Positions 25,499 to 36,187 of a DNA stretch of 64,000 nt are shown one piece after another. Source of the stretch: Hyphomicrobium sp. (lineage in GTDB: Bacteria; Pseudomonadota; Alphaproteobacteria; Rhizobiales; Hyphomicrobiaceae). Location of the stretch: positions 24,072 through 88,071 of the forward strand of contig JAIEMV010000017.1 in assembly GCA_019751875.1 (NCBI GenBank), in the 5' to 3' direction. Position 1 is the stretch's first letter. Every line of letters begins with the position of its first letter. The translations under genes were made by a program, and so were the position numbers. The notes beneath the pieces were generated by a model that was not told the origin of the DNA, ran no database searches, and worked only from the letters and a program-made list of their open reading frames with translations.

Positions 25499-27709
25499 TT
25501 AGTCGCGTTCGCGACGAGGACCGCCCCGTCCACGGCCGCCGCCACCTTCGCGGTCGCGACGCGGCGGACGTTCGGCAGAAAAAACTTCTTCCGGTTCGCC
25601 GGGCGCGCGCGGAATTTCTTGGCCCGTCGTCTGGTCGATAATCTTCATCGACAGTCGAACCTTGCCGCGATCATCGAAGCCCAGGAGCTTGACGTAAACC
25701 TCCTGGCCTTCCTTGACGACTTCGCCGACTGTCTCGGGGCGGCCTTGCGTCAACTGCGAGATGTGAACCAGACCGTCCTTGGCGCCGAAGAAATTCACGA
25801 AGGCGCCGAACTCCATGATCTTAACGACCTTGCCCTTATAAATCTGGCCGACTTCGGGCTCTGACGTGATGCCCTTGATGCGAGCCAGAGCCTTCTCGAT
25901 CGACTCGCGATTTGCAGAGGCGATCTTGACGGTGCCGTCGTCCGAGATGTCGATTTTGGCGCCCGATTCAGCAACGATCTCACGGATGACGGAGCCGCCC
26001 GAACCGATCACTTCGCGGATCTTATCGGTCGGGATCTTAATTGTCTCGATGCGCGGCGCGAACTCGCCCAGTTCCTCGCGCGCGCCCGTCATCGACTTGG
26101 CCATTTCGCCCAAAATGTGCAGGCGGCCTTCGTTCGCCTGCCGCAGCGCGACCTTCATGATCTCTTCGGTGATGCCGGTGATCTTGATGTCCATCTGCAG
26201 TGCGGTGACGCCATTCTCAGTGCCGGCGACCTTAAAGTCCATGTCGCCGAGGTGGTCTTCATCGCCCAAGATGTCGGAAAGAACGACGTAGTCGTCGCCT
26301 TCCTTGATGAGGCCCATCGCAATGCCAGCGACTGGAGCCTTGAGCGGCACACCAGCGTCCATCATCGACAGCGAAGCGCCGCAGACGGTTGCCATCGACG
26401 AGGACCCGTTCGATTCCAGAATTTCCGATACGACGCGGAGCGTGTAGGGAAAATCTTCGTGCTTGGGGAGTAGTGGACGCACAGCGCGCCATGCCAGCTT
26501 ACCGTGGCCGATTTCGCGGCGCCCGGGCGAGCCCATGCGGCCGGTTTCACCGACGGAGAAGGGCGGGAAATTATAGTGCAGCAGGAAGCGTTCCTTGCGG
26601 GTGCCTTCCAAGCTGTCAACATACTGTTCGTCTTCGCCGGTGCCGAGCGTCGCGACCACGAGAGCCTGCGTTTCACCACGGGTAAAGAGCGCCGACCCGT
26701 GTGCACGCGGCAGCACATGCACCTCAGAGACAATGGGCCGAACGGTAACGAGGTCGCGTCCATCAATGCGCTTCTTGGTCTTCAGAACAACGCCGCGCAT
26801 AATGTCCATCTCGAGCGCTTTGAAGGCGTCGCCGAGCAGGACCTTCTCGTTGGGGTCGTCGGGGATCGCGATTTCAGAAAAGACGCGCTTTTTGGCCTGC
26901 GAGACGAGGTCGTTGCGCTTGCCTTTTTCTTTCGTGGAGAAGGCGGTGGTGAGCGTTTCGGCGGCAATGGCCTTGACCTGATCGTAGTACTTCGCCTTAT
27001 CGGCAATCTGGATGTCCCAGGGTTCCTTAGCGGCCGTTTCAGCGAGCTTGATGATTGCCTGGATGACCGGCTGGAAGTGGCGGTGGCCGAACATGACGGC
27101 GCCGAGCATCACGTCTTCCGGAAGCTCCTTGGCTTCCGATTCAACCATCATCACGGCATCGTGGGTGCCGGCGACGACAAGGTCGAGCGACGTTTCGCTC
27201 ATCTCGTCGACCATGGGGTTGAGCACGTACTCGCCAGCAATGTAGCCGACACGAGCAGCGCCGATCGGGCCAAGGAAGGGCAGGCCGGAAAGCGTCAGAG
27301 CGGCGGAGGCCGCGACCATGCCGATGATGTCGGGATCATTCTCGAGGTCGTGCGAAAGTACTGTAACTACGACCTGCACTTCATTCTTGAAGCCCTCGAC
27401 GAAGAGGGGACGGATCGGACGGTCGATGAGACGCGAAACCAGCGTTTCCTTCTCGGAGGGACGGCCTTCGCGCTTGAAGTAGCCGCCGGGAATTTTTCCA
27501 GCAGCGTAGGTGCGCTCTTGGTAGTTCACCGTGAGCGGGAAAAAATCGATACCAGGCTTGACACTCTTGGCGCCGACGACGGTTGCGAGAACGCTGGTTT
27601 CGCCATACTGCGCATAGACGGCGGCGTCGGCCTGACGGGCCATATGGCCGGTTTCGAGCTTGAGCTTGCGCCCAGCCCAATCAATTTCGACGCGGTGGAT
27701 ATCGAACAT
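25499..27709 (-). CDS. pnp: Polyribonucleotide nucleotidyltransferase (PNPase)
   Basis: A 736-residue exoribonuclease that degrades RNA 3' to 5' using phosphate. Two RNase PH domains (first with [27 protein letters not shown], second with [10 protein letters not shown] and [14 protein letters not shown]), then a KH domain ([11 protein letters not shown] near residue 570) and an S1 domain ([18 protein letters not shown]). The C-terminus is a short Arg/Gly-rich tail. It follows rpsO, the common bacterial order; a large hairpin in the leader (27775-27812) may be an RNase III/PNPase autoregulatory site. Confidence 0.97.
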   Translation of the reverse strand: MFDIHRVEIDWAGRKLKLETGHMARQADAAVYAQYGETSVLATVVGAKSVKPGIDFFPLTVNYQERTYAAGKIPGGYFKREGRPSEKETLVSRLIDRPIRPLFVEGFKNEVQVVVTVLSHDLENDPDIIGMVAASAALTLSGLPFLGPIGAARVGYIAGEYVLNPMVDEMSETSLDLVVAGTHDAVMMVESEAKELPEDVMLGAVMFGHRHFQPVIQAIIKLAETAAKEPWDIQIADKAKYYDQVKAIAAETLTTAFSTKEKGKRNDLVSQAKKRVFSEIAIPDDPNEKVLLGDAFKALEMDIMRGVVLKTKKRIDGRDLVTVRPIVSEVHVLPRAHGSALFTRGETQALVVATLGTGEDEQYVDSLEGTRKERFLLHYNFPPFSVGETGRMGSPGRREIGHGKLAWRAVRPLLPKHEDFPYTLRVVSEILESNGSSSMATVCGASLSMMDAGVPLKAPVAGIAMGLIKEGDDYVVLSDILGDEDHLGDMDFKVAGTENGVTALQMDIKITGITEEIMKVALRQANEGRLHILGEMAKSMTGAREELGEFAPRIETIKIPTDKIREVIGSGGSVIREIVAESGAKIDISDDGTVKIASANRESIEKALARIKGITSEPEVGQIYKGKVVKIMEFGAFVNFFGAKDGLVHISQLTQGRPETVGEVVKEGQEVYVKLLGFDDRGKVRLSMKIIDQTTGQEIPRAPGEPEEVFSAERPPRRDREGGGGRGRGGPRRERD

Positions 27710-27774
27710 GTTTTTCAGCTTTCGTTTCGGTTCTTCGGTCTTTTGATTTCGCAGCGGTGTTTAGCACGAATGCG

Positions 27775-27812
27775 CATCGCGCCGGGAAGCGTTTACAGCC
27801 CCCGGCGCGATG
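27775..27812 (-). promoter_or_regulatory. Long hairpin in the rpsO-pnp intergenic leader
   Basis: Perfect 12-bp stem (CATCGCGCCGGG / CCCGGCGCGATG) around a 14-base loop, 66 bp upstream of the pnp ATG. No T-run follows on the coding strand, so it is better read as an RNA-processing hairpin, like the RNase III site in enterobacterial pnp leaders, than as a terminator. Confidence 0.55.
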
Positions 27813-27890
27813 GTTTTTGCTGGCGGTATCGAGGGCCATCGCCGCGGACGCGCGGTCGTAATCGGACTGTGACGCCCTACGAGCAGGCAC

Positions 27891-28172
27891 TTAGCGGCGA
27901 ATACCCAGCTTCTCGATGATGCCCTGGTAGCGCGCGACGTCCTTCCGCTTCACGTAGTCCAGCAACTGACGGCGCTGACTGACCATTTTGAGGAGGCCAC
28001 GGCGCGAGTGGTTGTCCTTTTTGTGGGTCTTGAAGTGATCGGTCAGTTCGTTGATGCGGTGGGTAAGGACCGCGATCTGGACTTCCGGCGAGCCGGTATC
28101 GTTGGGCTTGGTGGCGTTGCCTTTGATGACAGCTGCCTTTGCCGCCTTACGGTGCGGGGCTACTTCCGACAT
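27891..28172 (-). CDS. rpsO: 30S ribosomal protein S15
   Basis: A 93-residue ribosomal protein that binds 16S rRNA in the platform. The central [24 protein letters not shown] and [20 protein letters not shown] are diagnostic. About four residues longer at the N-terminus than typical. Strong AAAGGAG site. Upstream of pnp. The leader has a hairpin near the start that could bind S15 for autoregulation. Confidence 0.97.
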   Translation of the reverse strand: MSEVAPHRKAAKAAVIKGNATKPNDTGSPEVQIAVLTHRINELTDHFKTHKKDNHSRRGLLKMVSQRRQLLDYVKRKDVARYQGIIEKLGIRR

Positions 28173-28202
28173 CGGGTGGCTCCTTTCGAAGTTGGAGTTG
28201 TA

Positions 28203-28224
28203 GGGCCCGCATGATCGGGGGCCC
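28203..28224 (-). promoter_or_regulatory. Hairpin in the rpsO leader, possible S15 autoregulatory element
   Basis: GGGCCC at 28203-28208 and 28219-28224 can pair around a 10-base loop, about 30 bases upstream of the rpsO start. Ribosomal protein S15 often represses its own mRNA through such leaders. No specific S15-binding motif was verified. Confidence 0.3.
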
Positions 28225-28272
28225 AGGAACGGCCACGGCCGGGATGTCGTCCAGCCGGGTCACAAAACACAA

Positions 28273-28298
28273 GTCGCGGGCCCTCGTGAGCCCGCGAC
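28273..28298 (-). terminator. Terminator after the small exported protein gene
   Basis: Perfect 9-bp stem (GTCGCGGGC / GCCCGCGAC), 8-base loop, followed on the minus strand by TTGTGTTTTGTG. It separates the small gene from rpsO. Confidence 0.75.
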
Positions 28299-28365
28299 GT
28301 GGGGTCTTATACATGCGCTGGTGGCCACCGCGAAGTGGTTTTTCGCCGTCGAGAGGTCGGAAACC

Positions 28366-28656
28366 CTACTTCTTGCAGAAGGTCACGGCGGCACGGCAGG
28401 TGACCTGGCTACCGTCGGGCTTGCAGGAGTACTTGTCGGAGACGTTGTAGCCTTCGACCTTGCCATTCTGGAGGAACCCGGGCCACAGACCCCAGCTAAC
28501 CGCCTGTACGGTGGTTTCGAGGGCGTACCACTTGGCCCACTCTTCCGAGCCGGCGGTGGCAACAGCGCCCTTCTTGACACATTCGGCCTGAGCGAGCGGG
28601 GCGCCCAGCGCTACCATCATCGCACCTGCAGCTACCAATCCTTGAACCCACTTCAT
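28366..28656 (-). CDS. Small exported protein of unknown function
   Basis: A 96-residue protein starting at the ATG at 28656 after GAGGAG. Residues 1-24 form a signal peptide (KWVQGLVAAGAMMVALGAPLAQA, cleavage before ECVKKG). The mature part of about 72 residues has four cysteines (ECVKKG, SCKPD, TCRAA, FCKK) and Trp-rich stretches (EEWAKWYALETTVQAVSWGLWPG). Not recognised as a named family. Disulfide bonding in the periplasm is likely. It has its own terminator and interrupts the truB-rpsO neighbourhood. Confidence 0.75.
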   Translation of the reverse strand: MKWVQGLVAAGAMMVALGAPLAQAECVKKGAVATAGSEEWAKWYALETTVQAVSWGLWPGFLQNGKVEGYNVSDKYSCKPDGSQVTCRAAVTFCKK

Positions 28657-28798
28657 CGACACAACTCCTCTACTGCCCTGGCACCTCCCGGACTGGGAGA
28701 TGGCCGACAAGCAAACGACTGCCGCATTATGAGAACGGCCATTAACCGGTCAACGACGGGCGGCCGGTGCGGAGTTTTTTCCGTAGAGAGTGTGGCCG

Positions 28799-29719
28799 TC
28801 ACCCCAGATTGAAGACCCGGATGGGGTGCAATGCCCCTTTTTCAACCTCGCCCAGCGCAACAATGCGCCCTTGGCACGTGGCATACATCAGGCCGGAGAG
28901 GACAGGTGCATCGCGGCCACGGATCAGGACCGCCATGCCGCGGACGAGCTTGGAGGCATCCGACGGCGTCACCATCAATTCCGGCAATCCACGCAGCGGC
29001 ATTTCAACAGGAAGAAGCGGTCCATCCGTATCAAAGAGGCGACCGGCTTCAGCTTCATCTTCCAGTTCTTCGAGGCCCCACGCATCGCCTTCCTCGAAGG
29101 GACCGACGCGGGTGCGGCGAAGTTCGATCACGTGGCCATAACAGCCGAGCGAGCGGCCCATGTCGCGGGCGATCGAGCGGACGTATGTCCCTTTGCCGCA
29201 GTCGGCCTCGAAGACGGCCGTGTCCGCGTTCGGCATGTCGACGAGGCGGAGGTCGTCGATCTGGATCGCCCGCGGGTCTAGCACGACGACTTCACCATCG
29301 CGGGCGAGATCATAGGCCCGCTCGCCGTCGATTTTGACAGCCGAGAATGCGGGCGGGGTCTGCATGATCTCGCCGACAAAGCAGGGCAGAAGTGCGCGGA
29401 TCTCGCCTTCGGTGGGGCGCGCGTCGCTCGTTGCGGTGACGGCGCCTTCCTTGTCGTCGGTGCTGGTCTCAGCACCCCAGCGGACGGCGAAGGCATATGA
29501 TTTCTTGCCATCGACGGCAAACGACACGGTTTTCGTCGCTTCGCCGAATGCGATCGGCAAGATTCCTGTGGCCAGCGGATCGAGCGTGCCGGCGTGACCT
29601 GCTTTTTGCGCGTCGAAAAGTCGCTTCACCCGGGCAAGCGCATGCGTGCTTGTCAGCCCGAGAGGCTTGTCGAGGATGAGCCAGCCGTTGATGGGCTGGC
29701 CTTTCTTGCGGCGGGCCAT
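28799..29719 (-). CDS. truB: tRNA pseudouridine(55) synthase
   Basis: A 306-residue TruB enzyme making pseudouridine at position 55 of the tRNA T-loop. N-terminal GWLILDKPLGLTSTHALARVK; catalytic Asp in GHAGTLDPLATGILPIAFGEATK; later AFAVRWGAETSTDDKEG and YVRSIARDMG. The start is two bases after the rbfA stop, so translation is coupled. Part of the rimP-nusA-infB-rbfA-truB cluster. Confidence 0.96.
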   Translation of the reverse strand: MARRKKGQPINGWLILDKPLGLTSTHALARVKRLFDAQKAGHAGTLDPLATGILPIAFGEATKTVSFAVDGKKSYAFAVRWGAETSTDDKEGAVTATSDARPTEGEIRALLPCFVGEIMQTPPAFSAVKIDGERAYDLARDGEVVVLDPRAIQIDDLRLVDMPNADTAVFEADCGKGTYVRSIARDMGRSLGCYGHVIELRRTRVGPFEEGDAWGLEELEDEAEAGRLFDTDGPLLPVEMPLRGLPELMVTPSDASKLVRGMAVLIRGRDAPVLSGLMYATCQGRIVALGEVEKGALHPIRVFNLG

Positions 29720-29721
29720 GA

Positions 29722-30126
29722 TTACTTCTTCTCGACGTCGCGGCGGACTTTTTCGGAGAAGAGCAGCCGGTCGATGCGGCTCACCTCTTCGAACGTTTCG
29801 TCTTCACGGAAGCGGATGTCGGGGGCGTATTTGAGATCCAGTGTTTGAGCCACCTCGGCGCGGATAAACTTTTTGTGGCGTTCGAGTGCCGCAATCACCT
29901 TCTCTGTATCTTTGCCTCCGAGCGGCATGACATAGGCGGTGGCGAGCTTCAGATCAGGCGAAATGCGGACTTCGGAAATCGAAACCACGTGCGAGGCGAG
30001 CACGTCATCGTGAATTTCGCCACGGATCAGAAGTTCTGCGACTTTGTGCCGGACCATTTCGCCTACGCGCAACATGCGCTGCGACGGGCCCTTGCCCGTT
30101 TTAGAGCTCGACTTCTTGCGGGACAT
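29722..30126 (-). CDS. rbfA: 30S ribosome-binding factor A
   Basis: A 134-residue KH-fold protein needed for 16S rRNA maturation. Typical features are [21 protein letters not shown] near the N-terminus, [19 protein letters not shown] centrally and [27 protein letters not shown] near the end. A Lys/Ser-rich extension starts the protein. Located between infB and truB; a hairpin before it may reduce read-through from infB. Confidence 0.95.
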   Translation of the reverse strand: MSRKKSSSKTGKGPSQRMLRVGEMVRHKVAELLIRGEIHDDVLASHVVSISEVRISPDLKLATAYVMPLGGKDTEKVIAALERHKKFIRAEVAQTLDLKYAPDIRFREDETFEEVSRIDRLLFSEKVRRDVEKK

Positions 30127-30184
30127 TTCGCTTCCGCGCCGGGATAGAACCGCGCGCGTCCTTGTAAGGGATTAGAAAAAGCTG

Positions 30185-30222
30185 CGGGCCGGCCCCACGA
30201 GGTTATTCGTGAGCCCGGCCCG
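30185..30222 (-). terminator. Hairpin terminator between infB and rbfA
   Basis: Stem CGGGCCGG / CCGGCCCG continues after a mismatched bulge with CACGA / TCGTG around a short loop; on the minus strand it is followed by CAGCTTTTTCTAATC. Probably a partial terminator that lowers rbfA-truB expression relative to infB. Confidence 0.65.
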
Positions 30223-30232
30223 GTGAATGGGA

Positions 30233-33016
30233 TTAAAGCGAGCGAGTGACCGTCTCGACGTTAAAGCATTCGATGATGTCGCCTGCACGCAGGTCCTGAT
30301 AGTTGGCGAAGGACATGCCGCATTCCTGACCGACCGGCACTTCCTTGACGTCGTCCTTGAAGCGCTTGAGCACCGACAGCGAACCCTCGTGGATCACCAC
30401 GTTGTCGCGGATGAGACGCACCTTGCCGCCGCGCATGACCTTGCCTTCGGTGACCCGGCAACCGGCGACCTTGCCGACCTTGGATATGTTGAACACCTGC
30501 AGCACTTCCGCGTTGCCGAGGAAGACTTCGCGGATGGTCGGCGCAAGAAGGCCGGACATGGCCGCCTTCACGTCATCGAGCAGATCGTAAATGATATTGT
30601 AGTAACGGATTTCGATGCCAGCCGTGTCGGCGGCCTGCTTCGCTTGCGTGTTGGCGCGGACGTTGAAACCGATGACGACAGCCTTCGACGCGTTAGCAAG
30701 CGCAATGTCGGATTCGGTAATGCCACCTACACCTGAGTGCACGATGCGGGCCTCGACTTCGTCGGTGCCGAGCTTCTTGAGCGCGCCCATGATGGCTTCG
30801 ACGGAGCCCTGCACGTCGCCCTTGATAAGCAGATTGAAGTCCTTCTTCCCGGCCTCCTTCAACTGCTGCATCATCTGCTCGAGGGTGCTCTTGGAGCCGG
30901 CGGCTCCAAGCGTCTCGCGGCGCTTGCGAATGCGATAGTCGGTGATTTCGCGGGCACGGGCCTCATTCTCGACCACGGCGACCTGATCACCGGCTTCCGG
31001 AGCACTGTCGAAGCCCAGGATTTCAACTGGGACCGAGGGACCGGCTTCAGCGATGTTCTGGCCCTTGTCGTTGATCAGGGCGCGAACGCGGCCCCAAGCC
31101 GTACCGGCGACAACGATGTCACCCACATGCAGCGTGCCGCGCTGAACGAGCGCCGTACCGACCGGGCCGCGGCCTCGTTCCAGCTTGGCTTCGATGACGA
31201 TGCCTTCGGCCGTGCGATCGGGGTTGGCCTTGAGATCGAGAACTTCCGCTTGGAGATAGATCGCTTCCAACAGCTTGTCGAGGTTGGTGCGCTTCAATGC
31301 CGAAACCGGCACTTCCAAAGTATCGCCGCCCATGCTTTCTACGACGACTTCCTGGCTCAGTAGGTCGGTCTTGACGCGGGTCGGGTCGGCTTGCGGCTTG
31401 TCGATCTTGTTGATCGCGACAATCATCGGGACGCCGGCGGCCTTGGCGTGGTTGATGGCCTCCACCGTCTGCGGCATGACACCGTCATCGGCAGCCACGA
31501 CGAGCACGACGATGTCCGTCACCTTGGCGCCTCGGGCGCGCATAGCGGTGAATGCGGCATGGCCTGGCGTGTCGATGAAGGTGATCTTGCCGCCCGAAGG
31601 CAGCGTGACCTGATAGGCACCGATGTGCTGTGTGATGCCGCCGGCTTCGCCGGACACAACGTTTGTCTGACGAATGGCGTCGAGCAGCGAGGTCTTGCCA
31701 TGGTCGACGTGGCCCATGATGGTCACGACGGGGGCGCGATCCTTGAGGTTGAGATCGTCGTCCTTGGCGCCGATGAAGCCGGTTTCAACGTCGGACTCAG
31801 AAACGCGCTTGGCGGTGTGGCCGAATTCCTGGACGATGAGTTCGGCGGTGTCGGCATCGATCACGTCGGTGATCTTGTGCATCGCGCCTTGCTTCATCAT
31901 CAGCTTGATGAGATCGACCGCACGCTCGGCCATGCGGTTCGAAAGTTCTTGAATGGTGATGGCTTCAGGAATGATCACTTCGCGCACAATCTTGTCGCGC
32001 GGCTGCTGCACGCCCATGGCCTTGAGGCGTTCGCGTTCGCGCTTTCGCTTCAGAGACGCCAGCGAGCGTTCACGCTGCTCCTGGTCGAAGGCGTTGTTGA
32101 TCGTGAGCTTGACGCGCTCTTTCTGCGGCTCAGGTGTGGTTTTGACCGGTGTGCGGACAATCTTGCCGCCGCGCTTGATGACGCGCGTCTCCTCATCTTC
32201 GACCATCTCCGGACGAGCGCGCGCTTCGGTGCGCACTTCCTTGCCCTTTGGCGGCTCGATTGCGGGACGATCGGGAGCGGGAGCTGGACGTGACGAAGGA
32301 ATGTTGATTTCCTTCGGGCGGCCGCCCTCACGGGGCATGAACGCGGTGTTGTAGCCCTGCCCGGCAGGGCGAGAACCACCACGGCCCTCGAAACGGCCGG
32401 CAGGACGCGCGCCCTGTTCGGAACGTGGCGGAGGCCCATCCCGGCGCGGAGCACTCGAGGGGGCGCGGGCCTGGACGGGTGGCGGCGCGGCGGCAGGCGC
32501 GGGAGTGGGTGCTGGAGTCGTCGGTGCCGCGGCAACCGGTGCTACGGCCGGTGCGGCGGCCACAGGGGCCGGAGTTGGCGCTTCAACGGGTTGCGATGCT
32601 GCTTCGACCCGACGGCGTTCGATCAACTCGGCTTCTTCAATTTCATTCTGACGGCGCGCTTCGGCCAGCGCTCGGGCGCGGGCATCGCGTTCTTCGGGGC
32701 GGAGCGAGCGGGTCGCATCGGACCGATCTGGCGCACGCTGCTGGGGCGGGGATTCTGGCGCGGAAATCGGCTTCACCGATACCGGCGCGGGAGCCGGCGG
32801 AGCGGGGGCATCAGTGCCTCCCAGCTTGCGCGATTTGCGCTTCTCGACGATCACCGGCTTCGACCGGCCATGGCTGAAATTCTGCCGTACATGCCCAGAC
32901 TCGACCGTCCGCTGCAGCGAGAGCGGTTTGCGCGTCCCTGCACCGGCTGTTCCCGATCCTGTCGTGCCGGCGGCACCCGGGCGGGCTGTCTTGTCGGTCG
33001 TGTCCTTCGTGTCCAT
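30233..33016 (-). CDS. infB: Translation initiation factor IF-2
   Basis: A 927-residue GTPase that brings initiator tRNA to the 30S subunit. Residues about 1-340 are low-complexity Ala/Pro-rich and Arg-rich sequence, as usual in alphaproteobacteria. The G domain starts with G1 [14 protein letters not shown], then DTPGHAAF (G3) and NKIDKP (G4). The C-terminal IF2 domains contain [11 protein letters not shown] and [14 protein letters not shown]. Flanked by ylxR and rbfA in the standard order. Confidence 0.97.
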   Translation of the reverse strand: MDTKDTTDKTARPGAAGTTGSGTAGAGTRKPLSLQRTVESGHVRQNFSHGRSKPVIVEKRKSRKLGGTDAPAPPAPAPVSVKPISAPESPPQQRAPDRSDATRSLRPEERDARARALAEARRQNEIEEAELIERRRVEAASQPVEAPTPAPVAAAPAVAPVAAAPTTPAPTPAPAAAPPPVQARAPSSAPRRDGPPPRSEQGARPAGRFEGRGGSRPAGQGYNTAFMPREGGRPKEINIPSSRPAPAPDRPAIEPPKGKEVRTEARARPEMVEDEETRVIKRGGKIVRTPVKTTPEPQKERVKLTINNAFDQEQRERSLASLKRKRERERLKAMGVQQPRDKIVREVIIPEAITIQELSNRMAERAVDLIKLMMKQGAMHKITDVIDADTAELIVQEFGHTAKRVSESDVETGFIGAKDDDLNLKDRAPVVTIMGHVDHGKTSLLDAIRQTNVVSGEAGGITQHIGAYQVTLPSGGKITFIDTPGHAAFTAMRARGAKVTDIVVLVVAADDGVMPQTVEAINHAKAAGVPMIVAINKIDKPQADPTRVKTDLLSQEVVVESMGGDTLEVPVSALKRTNLDKLLEAIYLQAEVLDLKANPDRTAEGIVIEAKLERGRGPVGTALVQRGTLHVGDIVVAGTAWGRVRALINDKGQNIAEAGPSVPVEILGFDSAPEAGDQVAVVENEARAREITDYRIRKRRETLGAAGSKSTLEQMMQQLKEAGKKDFNLLIKGDVQGSVEAIMGALKKLGTDEVEARIVHSGVGGITESDIALANASKAVVIGFNVRANTQAKQAADTAGIEIRYYNIIYDLLDDVKAAMSGLLAPTIREVFLGNAEVLQVFNISKVGKVAGCRVTEGKVMRGGKVRLIRDNVVIHEGSLSVLKRFKDDVKEVPVGQECGMSFANYQDLRAGDIIECFNVETVTRSL

Positions 33017-33037
33017 TCGGTCTTTCCGCAGATGTCC

Positions 33038-33712
33038 TCAGGCGCCAGATGCGTCCGGAATGCCAATTTCGTCAATTAAAGCAGGCCGGTAGCGCTTGAT
33101 GCGCCCGGCCTCGCTCAAGAATTTATCGGTCGCTCCGCCCTGTGTGAGGGCAGCATGTACCACATTTGACCGGCCGATGGCCAAGCTCATTTGTTCGACC
33201 GTGAAAAGTGTTTCGATCCGGGGTGTCCGGAGAGTGGCACGCGAGACCGCTACGTATTTCCGATCAAGCTTTTCGGCCCCCCCCGCTGCCGCATCCCGGG
33301 CATGGAGAAGGACCCTAACCGTTCCCTTTACGATCATGGCGTCGAGCTTGTCGAACCCGGCGGTCACGAGCCCAGCTTTTTTGGCCATGGAAAGCGCGTC
33401 GAGGGCTCTGCGTTCCAAAAGCTCACCCACTAATGTAGGAAGGTCCGGGGGAATTTTCACCTCGGCTTTGAGAGACCGGGCAAAGACTTTCGCTCTGACC
33501 GCCTCAGCCACCTTGTCGGCCGTCGCAGTGACCCAGACGCCGCGGCCCGGGAGCTTGAGCGCAGGATCAGGGTAGAGCGTGCCATCGGGACCGCGGACGA
33601 AACGGATCAGTTCATCCTTTGAACGTGAAACCCGCGTGAGCGCGCACAGGCGCAGCGGGCCCTCACCCGCTTCATCCTGATCAGCATCGATGACTCGACG
33701 GCTGCGCGCCAA
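33038..33712 (-). CDS. YlxR-type RNA-binding protein fused to an L7Ae-like domain
   Basis: A 224-residue protein with DUF448/YlxR at residues 15-100 (RLCALTRVSRSKDELIRFVRG, LPGRGVWVTA) and an L7Ae-like RNA-binding domain at about 115-200 (ALDALSMAKKAGLVTAGFDK, VRVLLHARDAAAGG). This two-domain form is usual in alphaproteobacteria. Encoded between nusA and infB, it probably modulates transcription-translation or binds rRNA; its precise role is not established. Confidence 0.88.
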   Translation of the reverse strand: MARSRRVIDADQDEAGEGPLRLCALTRVSRSKDELIRFVRGPDGTLYPDPALKLPGRGVWVTATADKVAEAVRAKVFARSLKAEVKIPPDLPTLVGELLERRALDALSMAKKAGLVTAGFDKLDAMIVKGTVRVLLHARDAAAGGAEKLDRKYVAVSRATLRTPRIETLFTVEQMSLAIGRSNVVHAALTQGGATDKFLSEAGRIKRYRPALIDEIGIPDASGA

Positions 33713-33742
33713 TGCTATGGGCCTCCTGCCTCATTCTCCCGC

Positions 33743-35377
33743 TCAGACATTGGCCGAGGCGTCGTCCGCCCCGGAGTCGGCGTCTTCGGTCTCTTCTTCT
33801 GGTGTTTCTTCGATGGTGATCCACCCGGCGAGGACCCGAGCGGAGAGGATCATATCCTCGGCCTCCTTGCGGCCGATTTCAAAGCCATCGAGAACGCCCT
33901 TGTGGCGAACGGCTTCGGCCTCCTTTTCCTTCTTGCGCTCGGTCCAGCCGATCAGGTCGTCAGTGGCGCAATCGGCGAGGTCTTCCAGCGTTTTGATGCC
34001 ATGCTCGCCGAATGCGACTAGCATCGCTGTGGTAACGCCCTGCACCTCGGCCAGTTCATCTGCGACGCCCAATTCACGGCGCTTGGTGTCGCGCTCGGCT
34101 TCCTGCTGCTCCAGGTATTCTCGAGCGCGCATCTGGATCTGTTCGGCGGTTCCTTCGTCGAAGCCTTCAATATTGGCGATTTCAGAAAGGTCGACGTAGG
34201 CCACTTCCTCAACGGTCGCGAAGCCTTCTGTAACTAGAAGCTGGGCGATGACTTCATCCACGTCGAGCGAATCCATAAGCAACTGCGTGCGCTCGGCGAA
34301 TTCTTTCTGGCGTCGCTCGCTTTCCTCGGCTTCGGTCAGAATGTCGATATCCCAGCCGGTGAGCTGCGAGGCGAGGCGCACGTTCTGCCCACGGCGACCA
34401 ATCGCAAGCGAGAGCTGGGTTTCCGGGACAACGACCTCAATGCGGTTGCTGTCTTCGTCGAGGACGACCTTCGAGACTTCGGCGGGAGCAAGCGCATTGA
34501 CGATGAAGCTCGCCGCATCTGGATTCCACTGGATGATATCGACCTTTTCACCCTGAAGTTCGTTCACCACCGCCTGAACGCGGGCGCCGCGCATGCCGAC
34601 GCACGCGCCTACGGGATCGATGGACGAATCCTTGGAAACGACGGCGATCTTGGCGCGCGAACCGGGATCGCGGGCAACCGACTTGATCTCGACGACCCCA
34701 TCATAGATTTCAGGAACTTCCTGCGCGAAGAGGCGAGCCATGAATTCTGGGCGGGCGCGGGAGAGGAAAATCTGCGGACCGCGCTGTTCGCGCCGGACAT
34801 CGTAGATGTAGGCACGGACGCGATCGCCGTACTTCGGCGTTTCGCGCGGGATCATTTCGTCGCGACGAATGATGCCTTCGGCGCGGCCCAGATCGACGAT
34901 CACGTTGCCATATTCGGCGCGCTTGACGGTGCCGTTGATGATTTCTCCGATGCGATCCTTGTATTCGCCGAACTGACGGTCGCGCTCGACCTCGCGAACC
35001 TGCTGGACGATGACCTGCTTGGCGTTCTGGGCGGCGACGCGACCGAATTCCAGCGGCGGCAGGCTTTCGGCGATCTGGTCGCCGATCTTGACTTCGGGGT
35101 TGCGGCGCTGCGCGTCCGGCAAGCGGATTTCTGTGGCTTCGTTCTCGACGTTCTCTACGACCGAGAGCACGCGGGTGAGGCGCGTCTCGCCGGTTTTGGG
35201 GTCGATTTCGCAGCGTATGTCGTTTTCGGCGCCATAGCGGGACTTCGCGGCCTTTTGGATCGCGTTTTCCATCGCCTGGAGAACGATCTTGCGGTCGATC
35301 GATTTTTCGCGCGCGACTGCGTCCGCGATCTGCAACAGTTCGAGCCTGTTGGCGCTGATACCTGCAATGCCGGCCAT
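33743..35377 (-). CDS. nusA: Transcription termination/antitermination factor NusA
   Basis: A 544-residue RNA polymerase-associated factor. N-terminal domain ([19 protein letters not shown]), S1 domain ([21 protein letters not shown]), two KH domains ([19 protein letters not shown] and [18 protein letters not shown]) and a C-terminal region with helix-hairpin-helix-like repeats and an acidic tail. Its start lies two bases after the rimP stop. It binds nascent RNA during pausing, termination and rRNA antitermination. Confidence 0.96.
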   Translation of the reverse strand: MAGIAGISANRLELLQIADAVAREKSIDRKIVLQAMENAIQKAAKSRYGAENDIRCEIDPKTGETRLTRVLSVVENVENEATEIRLPDAQRRNPEVKIGDQIAESLPPLEFGRVAAQNAKQVIVQQVREVERDRQFGEYKDRIGEIINGTVKRAEYGNVIVDLGRAEGIIRRDEMIPRETPKYGDRVRAYIYDVRREQRGPQIFLSRARPEFMARLFAQEVPEIYDGVVEIKSVARDPGSRAKIAVVSKDSSIDPVGACVGMRGARVQAVVNELQGEKVDIIQWNPDAASFIVNALAPAEVSKVVLDEDSNRIEVVVPETQLSLAIGRRGQNVRLASQLTGWDIDILTEAEESERRQKEFAERTQLLMDSLDVDEVIAQLLVTEGFATVEEVAYVDLSEIANIEGFDEGTAEQIQMRAREYLEQQEAERDTKRRELGVADELAEVQGVTTAMLVAFGEHGIKTLEDLADCATDDLIGWTERKKEKEAEAVRHKGVLDGFEIGRKEAEDMILSARVLAGWITIEETPEEETEDADSGADDASANV

Positions 35378-35379
35378 GG

Positions 35380-35985
35380 CTAGTTCTCCACCTCGAAGTC
35401 GTCCGGTTCCGCGCCATCCGCGAAGCCGGAGCGTCCTTGTTTCTTGGCGCGAGTGAGTGCCTCGCGGATCAAGTCGTCAGTCATTACAAGCCGGGCCTCG
35501 GAAACGAGGCTCAGCGGAAATCCTATGGTCGTGGCGCCGATCTCGGGCAAGTCGAGTTCGACGCGGACTTCGCCGTCTTCGAAGCCTTCGAGCTTGCCTT
35601 GAAAGCGGCGGCGGCCATCGACCGGCTCACGCAGTTCAATCTTGGCAAGGTGCCCGGCCCAGTTCTCGAAGTCGCTGGCGCGGACCAGTGGGCGGTCGAT
35701 GCCGGGGGACGAAACCTCCAGACGATATGCGTCGGAGATGAGATCGTGGGCGTCGAGCAGCGGCGAGAGTTCGCGAGAGACGGTTTCGCAGTCGTCAATC
35801 GTCATGGAGCCGTCGGGGCGTTCGGCCATGATCTGCAGCGTCTGGCCATCGCGGCCGGAAATCTTTACGCGGACAAGACGAAACCCCAAATTCTCCAGCA
35901 CCGGCGCCACAAGCCCAGCGAGCGTCGCGGCTAAGCCGGTTTCGCCATAGAACCTATCGTCGCTCGTACGTGCTTCGGCCTGCAT
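35380..35985 (-). CDS. rimP: Ribosome maturation factor RimP
   Basis: A 201-residue protein needed for 30S maturation. The N-terminal domain has LVAPVLENLGFRLVRVKISG and SMTIDDCETVSRELSPLLD; the SM-like part begins YRLEVSSPGIDRPLV. First gene of the rimP-nusA-ylxR-infB unit, with its 3' end two bases from nusA. The longer C-terminus (Lys/Arg then acidic) is common in Rhizobiales. Confidence 0.93.
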   Translation of the reverse strand: MQAEARTSDDRFYGETGLAATLAGLVAPVLENLGFRLVRVKISGRDGQTLQIMAERPDGSMTIDDCETVSRELSPLLDAHDLISDAYRLEVSSPGIDRPLVRASDFENWAGHLAKIELREPVDGRRRFQGKLEGFEDGEVRVELDLPEIGATTIGFPLSLVSEARLVMTDDLIREALTRAKKQGRSGFADGAEPDDFEVEN

Positions 35986-36049
35986 TGCGCTCGGGGCCCG
36001 GGTTGTTCATCCGCACTCAAGACCACGATTGCAACCCATCAAAACAAAA

Positions 36050-36075
36050 AGAGCGGACCCTTGCGGGCCCACTCT
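36050..36075 (-). terminator. Terminator of trmB
   Basis: An 11-bp stem with two G-T pairs and a GCAA tetraloop, followed on the minus strand by TTTTTGTTTTG. It ends the metK-trmB region and isolates the rimP promoter area. Confidence 0.88.
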
Positions 36076-36187
36076 CAAGAGTTGAGATGATCATGAGCAG
36101 CTGGAAATTACGCAATGGCGTGGTTTCTGGCAAGACCGATGTGGACGATTTCCGCGCATTTACCGAACTTTTTTGCAGGCGGCTCGG

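Noticed and set aside
26504..27919. A 471-residue + strand frame opposite pnp
   Set aside because: Antisense to a well-conserved PNPase gene and not protein-like.
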